From contig JBANSL010000003.1 in assembly GCA_037127255.1 (NCBI GenBank), positions 44,947,314 to 45,011,313 on the forward strand: a stretch of DNA of 64,000 bases, in the 5' to 3' direction. Both the position numbers and the translations under genes were made by a program. The notes under the pieces were generated by a model that was not told where the DNA came from, did not search any database, and saw only the letters and a list, made by a program, of their open reading frames with translations. This stretch comes from Persicaria tinctoria (lineage: Eukaryota; Streptophyta; Magnoliopsida; Caryophyllales; Polygonaceae). Below are positions 57,362 to 64,000 of the stretch, piece by piece; position 1 is the stretch's first letter; each line of letters starts with the position of its first letter.

Positions 57362-60300
57362 ATGTCTAATAACCAGGTTAACAATGAGAACAACCCCAAC
57401 AATGGGGGTAGCTCGAGTGCAACCGTGACACCTGAGCAATTCAATAATCTTACCAACACCTTGACAGCCATATTAGATCGCTTGACAGCCTTAGAAGCAA
57501 GGCCGAGTGGCTCTACTACAGCTGCTGGTGGTCAAGGTAATCCTAGGCGTGACGGAACGCCTCAAGATGAAAGGGAAGTCGTAAATCCTATCCCTAGTCC
57601 TAATCCTCATGTCAATTTAGAAAATCCTTTATTCAATGAGAACAACTCTCCACGAGGTGGGAGAAATGATCGGAATAATGGGTTTGTTAATGTGCAAGGT
57701 CAAGGACAAGGAAGGGGACGAGGTCGAGGCTTCCAGGAGCAATTCTACTACTCGGAGCAAGATGATGACTTCCAAGAAGAGGAGTATTGGGAGCAGCGTC
57801 CGAGACGGAATCAAAGAGGAAATCAGAACCGACCACCTAGATACAACGACGAGGACGACATAGGTAAGGTGAAGGTAAAGATTCCTCCTTTTGAAGGTAA
57901 AACTGATCCGGATGTTTACATTGATTGGGAAACTAAAATGGATCAGATTTGGAATTGTCATAATTTCTCTAATGCTAAAAAGGTGCAATTGGCTACTTTA
58001 GAGTTCACAGGCTTTGCTTTAATTTGGTGGGATAACTTAGTTAAAGAAAGGAGAAGAGCTCTTGATGCACCTATTGCTTCTTGGGAACAACTTAAAGCAT
58101 TAATGAGAAATCGATTTGTACCTCAACATTATGCTAGAGAGCTTAGGCAAAGATTAGAAAATCTTAAGCAAGGAAATAAAACTGTTGAGGAAACATTTAA
58201 TCTTATGCAAGAAACTATGGCTCGAGCTAATGTGAATGAACCTTATGAAGATACAAATGTTAGATATCTTAGGATATTGCATCCCGCTTTAGCTCATGAG
58301 ATTGATTATTTTCCCTATACTACTCCTACTAATTTGTTACATTTAGCAATTAAAGTAGAAAAGGGACAACGTTACAAGAGCCAAGGAAGAATGTCGAGTG
58401 GCCAGCAACAAGGGTGGCGTCCCAATCGGCCTCAACAGCCCCAAGGGCGCTCGGAAATGGCTCCTAGAGACCGAGCTCAGCAGCCCCAAGGAAGAGGTGA
58501 TGGTCGACAACCCCAACAGTCCCTCGACAAGGGAAAGGGCGTCTGGAATGGACGAGAATCGTCTGGGACATCTACTGGTCCCAAAGGGAGTAATCATAAT
58601 CCTTCTACTACTCGTTCTAGAGATATTGTATGCTTTAAATGCCAAGGTAGAGGACATTATATGAAGGATTGCCCTAATAAGAAAACGCTCATGGTTAATC
58701 AATTTGGAGAATATGAATCTGAAAATTCTTGTGATGAACCGGATGAGCATGCTAATGACAATGATCAGAACTTAAACCTTGTTTGTTATGAAAATGATGA
58801 TAATGAGGTTGAATATGAACATGGAGAATCTTTGATTGTTAGGAGAGTTTTAAGTGTTGTCCCTACACCATGTGAAGATAATCAAAGAGAAAACTTATTT
58901 CATACTCGTTGTCTTGTTAAAGGAAAGGTTGTAAATGTGATCATTGATGGAGGTAGTTGCTGTAATTTAGCTAGTCAAGAGATGGTTGACAAATTGCATT
59001 TACCTACTGTCCAACACCCTAGACCTTACAAATTGCATTGGATGAATGATTGTGGCTTATTAAAAGTTCATAGACAAGTTAAAGTGCATATTAAACTAGG
59101 ACATTATGAAGATGATGTTTTATGTGATATTGTACCTATGCAAGCTTGTCATATACTATTAGGCCGTCCTTGGCAATCTGATCGTAAGGTTATTCATGAT
59201 GGGTTTACTAATCGTTATACCTTTACTTTTCAGGGGAAGAATGTCATTCTCAAACCCATGACACCTACGCAAGTAGCTGATGAGATTGAGAAGCGGAAGG
59301 TAAGTAAAGGTGAGTTAGATCAGGAGGCTCAGTCGAGCCAAGTGGATCCTCAAACTCGAGCTAAGAGTGTGTTCTTGGTTTCCAAAAGCACATTCCTGGA
59401 CGAATTTGCGGATGGTGGAACTATGCTTATGCGCCTTTGCAAGAGCTTGAGCATGTTCAGTGAAGAGCTTAAAGCTTCTCTTCCATCGAACATTCTCGCT
59501 CTTCTTGAGGAGTTTAAGGATGTGTTTCCCGATGACATACCACTAGGTCTACCCCCTATTCGTGGAATTGAGCATCAAATTGATCTTATTCCAGGGGCTG
59601 CATTGCCTAATCGACCTGCGTATCGTATGAATCCCACTGAGACCCAAGAGGTCCAAACCCAAGTCCAGGAACTGTTGGATAAGGGTTACATTCGAGAAAG
59701 CTTAAGTCCTAGTGCTGTACTTGTGTTATTAGTCCCTAAGAAAGATGGATCATGGAGAATGTGTGTAGATTGTAGGGCTATTAACAACATCACTAGTAAA
59801 TATCGTCACCCTATTCCTAGATTAAATGATATGCTAGATGAGTTACATGGAGCTTCTATATTTTCTAAAATTGATCTTAGAAGTGGTTATCATCAGATTA
59901 GAATGAAAAAGGGTGATGAATGGAAAACAGCCTTTAAGACTAAGCTTGGTTTATATGAGTGGTTGGTTATGCCTTTTGGTTTAACTAATGCTCCTAGCAC
60001 TTTTATGCGTTTAATGAATCATGTGCTTCGAGATTTCATTGGAAGATTTGTTGTTGTTTATTTTGATGATATTCTGATTTATAGCAAATCTCTTAATGAA
60101 CATGAATCACATCTTAGAGAAGTGGTTAAAACGCTGAGAATTGAACGCTTGTATGCTAATTTAAAGAAGTGTGAATTATGTAATGAACAAGTGTCTTTTC
60201 TTGGATTTGTAGTGAGCTCTAATGGACTGCGTGTTGATGAATCTAAGATCAAAGCCATCCAAGAGTGGCCGACACCCACTAACATAGGACATGTACGCAG

Positions 60301-62335
60301 CTTCCAAGGACTTGCTAGCTTCTACCAACGATTTGTGCGAGACTTTAGCACAATCTCAGCCCCACTGACCGAGCTTACTAAGAAGAGAAGTGAGTTTACA
60401 TGGGGAGCAGCTCAGGAGGAAGCATTCAACACACTTAAGGACAAGCTCACTCACGCACCCCTATTAGCGTTGCCGGACTTTACTCGGCCTTTTGAGGTCG
60501 AATGTGACGCTAGCGGAGTCGGAATTGGTGGAGTCCTTATGCAGGGAGGTAAGCCTATTGCTTTCTTTTCTGAAAAGTTGAAAGGTGCTTGTCTTAATTA
60601 CTCTACCTATGATAAGGAATTATATGCTTTGTTTAGAGTACTTAAGACATGGTCTCACTATCTATGGCCTAGCGAGTTTATTCTTAGGACTGATCACGAA
60701 TCATTGAAACACTTTAAAAGCCAAGATAAACTTGATAGGAGGCATGGTAGATGGATGGAATTTATTGAAACATTTCCTTATGTGATTAAGTATAAGAAAG
60801 GCAAAGACAATGTGGTTGCTGATGCATTATCTAGAAGACATGTTCTTTTAACCACTTTGGATTCTAGAGTCTTAGGTTTTGTTTACATAAAGGAATTGTA
60901 TGAATCTGATTTAGATTTTGGTGAACATTTTCGAAAATGCTTAGAAAAAGGTCCTAATGACAGCTTTTATATACATGAAGGATTCTTATTTCGAAAAGAT
61001 CAAGTGTGCATTCCTAGATGTTCTCTACGATTATTACTTGTTAGTGAAGCCCATAGTGGTGGATTAATGGGACATTTTGGTAGAGATAAGACGTATAACA
61101 CACTGAAATCACACTTTTATTGGCCACATATGCTTAGGGATGTAGAACATTGCCTTAAGAGATGCATAGATTGCATTAAAGCCAAAGCTAAGCTTATGCC
61201 CCATGGCCTTTATACACCACTACCGACCCCCTCAGCCCCTTGGGAAGACATTTCTATGGATTTTATTGTTGGGTTGCCTAGAACTAAGAAGGGGAGGGAT
61301 TCAATCTTTGTAGTGGTTGATAGATTCTCTAAAATGGCTCATTTCATTGCATGTCATAAAACTGATGATGCTACCAACGTTGCTAATCTATTCTTTAGAG
61401 AAGTAGTTAGGTTGCATGGCGTGCCTAAAACCATTGTTAGTGATAGGGATGTGAAATTCTTAAGTCATTTTTGGCGTACTTTATGGAGTAAATTGGGAAC
61501 TAGATTGCTATTCTCTACTTCTAGCCACCCCCAAACTGATGGCCAAACTGAGGTGACTAATAGAACACTTGGAACACTCCTTAGAGCCATTATTAGGAAG
61601 AATTTATAAATTTGGGAAGAAGCCTTACCTCATGTGGAATTTGCATATAATAGAACCATACATTCAGCTACTAAACTCACCCCATTTGAATGTGTGTATG
61701 GTGTTAATCCACTAACCCCTTTTGCTCTTACTCCATATCCTATGAGAGACAAAGAATCATTTGAGGCAGGTAAGCATGTCGAGTTCATTAAGGAGCTGCA
61801 TGAACGAACTCGAGAGAAGCTGAAGCTAAAGGCTGAATACAATGCTAACAAGGCCAACAAAGGACGTCGCTTGGTCACATTTCAGCCTGGAGATCTTGTA
61901 TGGGTGCACTTGAGGAAGGAGCGGTTTCCAGAGGCCCGGAAGAACAAGTTGTCGCCGCGTGGTGATGGACCATTTCGGATCAAGAAGAGAGTGGGCGACA
62001 ATGCCTACCAATTGGAGCTTCCTGGAGACATGGGCGTGAGCGCTACATTCAACGTCGCGGATCTAATCCCTTACTTCGCTGTGGATGAAGACTTGGATTC
62101 GTGGTCGAATCCTTTTCAAGAAGGGGAGGTTGATGCGGGACCATCTTCTACAGCTCCAGACACACCCATCATTCTTGGAGAAGGACCCATGACTCGAGCT
62201 AGAGTAAAGAAGCTTCAGAGAGACTCATTCCTATTCGTCACTCACGCTTTGTTCTCGAGCAAGGTTCAACTCCCCGAGCCAACATTGAAGACATACATGT
62301 GCCTTGGAGTCCAAGAGGAGGCCGAGCCACCTTAG
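57362..62335 (+). pseudogene. Gypsy-C gag-pol polyprotein with one internal stop
   Basis: One frame of 1657 codons, broken only by TAA at 61607-61609 (Lys in Gypsy-B at the same place). In order: [11 protein letters not shown] start; an Arg/Gly-rich tail of the N-terminal gag part (about residues 100-160); capsid ([20 protein letters not shown]); zinc knuckle [14 protein letters not shown] (about 424); protease [12 protein letters not shown] (about 526); RT with [16 protein letters not shown] and the intact [10 protein letters not shown] box (about 900); RNase [15 protein letters not shown] (about 1042); integrase HHCC finger (about 1238-1272) and DDE core ending TDGQTE (about 1394). The stop follows the catalytic core. 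The C-terminal GPMTRARVKKLQ segment lies inside the 3' LTR. No classical chromodomain is obvious. Confidence 0.93.
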
Positions 62336-62509
62336 AAATGCTTAGGCCGAAATTTCACTAAGTGTTATGTCTTGAGTCCAGCTGCTGCGTTCTTGCTTTC
62401 TTGTTTGTTTCTTTGAGTTCTTGCTTGATTGTCGAAGATCGGACCATCCCACGGCTAACCCCGTATCACAAAGAAGGAAAGACAAACGAAAGCAAGAAAT
62501 AAAAGCAAA

Positions 62510-63960
62510 GACAGACGTACTCGATCTTGACAACAGCAAATCGAGATCGACAAAGGACAGTAGAAACAGAAACTCAAAATCCGACGACAGTAACTCAATC
62601 TAGACCAGATTCTACTCGATCTCGACAAGCTGCAACTCGAGATCGACAAAGGTTTCCTCTAGATTGACTTAAAACACAGAAAGTATAAATCGCAACTTCG
62701 AACACAGAATTCAGATTTCGACAGAAATAAACTCAAATTATGAAAGAACTTCCAAAGCCAGGGTATCAACACCACAACGATAACCATGCAAAGTAACACA
62801 TAAAGGCATAAAAGATCATGCTTTTCATCAAAATAATTTTCGTTACTAACAAATAGGCATATAGAGGCTTTCGCATAAACCCTAATTGTTACTAACCCTT
62901 TTCACATAATTAACCCAAGTTGTATTAAGATCACTTTTGCTTCAATAATACAAACAAGGATCACCTTCAACTCTCGCAAAAGAATCATACTCATAGGGAT
63001 AGAAGAAGAATCGCATAACAAGATTGTACCTTTACCGCATCGCCTTACATGACCACCGTTGGGCTCAGCCCAGCCCCAGAAGTAGGTGGACTACTCGCTC
63101 TTCATCATCAAGAAAGACATTAAATAATAAAAGAAACTAGATTGCATTGATTTAAATAAAGAAATCTTACAACCAACAAGACAAATCCGCTTTCGCCTTT
63201 CCACCTTGCTTGCCACAAACTCTCTCTCTCTACTCCTACTTACTTGAATGGAATTGAATTGGAATAAGATGCCTAATGCTCAGCCCCTAAGGCTTTATTT
63301 ATAGTCTTCTATTCCTTGCTATTCAAAGATAGAATATATCTATCTTTTTCTAAATCTATATCTAAAAGCTTTAAGATAAATAAATGCAATTTAAGGAATT
63401 AAATCTAAAAGGGAAAAATAAATCTAAATAGGTAAAATATCTTCTTGTTGATAGATCTTCTCTTCCATGGATAGTTGATAGATGTAGGATAGATCTCGGA
63501 TAGACTCGGCTTCCTTCAGCTCCAAGGATTCCCAGCGCGACACGGACAGCTAAACCGCGTAACGCGGATCGACACGACGCTCGTCGATCTCGACCAAGCC
63601 TCCTCGAGATCGAGTAGACATGGTCGTCGATTTCGCTGGCTGGATGTCTCGGGTAGCTGGTACTCGACATGCTCGGAAGTGGCTCACAAATTTCATCGAT
63701 CTCGAGCATCTTACTCGATCTCGAGTAAAGGTGATCGATCATGGTTTGGCCTGGTGACGTCGAGCAGCTCCTCCTCGGCATGGACTCGGACTAGCACAGT
63801 TGGGTCCTCAATCTCAACAAGGCTCCTCGAGATCGAGTAATGGTGTTGCTCTCCGTCTTCGGCTTCTCGACTTGGCACGGCTTCATCAACTTCGGACATG
63901 GTGTCTAGGCGTTGTCGATCTCGATAAGCTGTACTCGAGATCGAGTTTTCTTCCGGGAGT
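62510..63960. repeat. Dispersed near-palindromic TCGATCTCGA..TCGAGATCGA units
   Basis: Units of about 30-33 bp with arms TCGATCTCGA and TCGAGATCGA, spaced by about 10-13 bases, occur around 62613, 63583, 63695 (arms arranged differently), 63808 (left arm degraded) and 63915. A diverged unit lies at 62520. The other sequence between them is not repeated. Confidence 0.7.
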
Positions 63961-64000
63961 CGGGTTGTCTCTGACTCAGTTTCTCGATCAGTGCTTAGTC

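Larger units (their letters stand above)
55012..62468 (+). mobile_element. Gypsy-C: nearly intact Ty3/gypsy element
   Basis: The 5-bp duplication CAAAG is at 55007-55011 and 62469-62473. The 5' LTR is 55012-56000 (989 bp, TGATGCGGG..CCCCGTATCA). The 3' LTR is 62131-62468 (338 bp) and lacks 651 bp corresponding to 55254-55904. The primer site TGGCATCAGAGC is at 56004-56015, complementary to initiator-Met tRNA with one mismatch. The purine tract AAGGGGAGGT (62121-62130) abuts the 3' LTR. The gag-pol frame has one internal stop. A close relative of Gypsy-B. Confidence 0.95.
54811..64000. mobile_element. LTR-like repeat interrupted by Gypsy-C; right end outside the window
   Basis: 54811-55011 (starting TGTTGTAAGGAGG) and 62474-64000 are the two halves of the sequence into which Gypsy-C inserted. 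The left part has AATGTAGTAAG and GGATCGATCCACGAGG, which resemble the LTR-like copies at 39279 and 32918. The right part has a TTTATTTATAGTC box at about 63294 and no protein family. Class and right end cannot be fixed. Confidence 0.45.

Overview
The window is nuclear DNA of a eudicot plant. It holds split genes with GT-AG introns, the 5' part of an AMY3-type plastid alpha-amylase, and a dense load of plant transposons: Ty1/copia, Ty3/gypsy, L1-type LINE, hAT, CACTA, Helitron, MITE and a SINE-like unit. The species cannot be fixed from the sequence alone. There is no sign of bacterial or organellar DNA.

Layout. 1-5516 (minus) is the 5' end of the AMY3-like gene: five exons, running off the left edge, with a partly deleted copia element in intron 1. 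About 340 bp upstream of its ATG lies a four-level nest (5853-18063): a 5'-truncated LINE carries a hAT element, which carries a Helitron, which carries a CACTA element. Three levels are flanked by exact target-site duplications (16, 8 and 3 bp), and the Helitron has an A|T target. The Helitron holds a TONSOKU (TSK) gene fragment. The CACTA element holds fragments of a mitochondrial-carrier (NAD transporter type) gene and a GRF-interacting-factor gene. 19267-21938 is a decayed gypsy with its own hAT insert. 21959-29334 is a decayed gypsy whose right end is an inverted, fold-back LTR, yet it has a perfect 5-bp duplication. 29892-35955 (minus) is a copia element split by a 1.4-kb solo LTR. 36954-38380 is a hAT element. 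38746-40862 holds copia and LTR fragments. 41113-43436 (minus) is a second LINE, followed by a SINE-like tRNA-derived unit. 43847-48725 is a very young copia whose LTRs differ at one base. 49032-49318 is a MITE. 50890-53695 is a DUF1985/Ulp1-protease gene of the kind often carried by transposons. 54811-64000 is an LTR-like repeat interrupted by an almost intact gypsy element (55012-62468).

Only the AMY3-like gene looks like a normal host gene. Everything else is mobile DNA, captured gene pieces, or short unassigned stretches. The history reads mostly from nesting order and from target-site duplications seen directly in the sequence. Family names come from recognised protein motifs, not from database searches.
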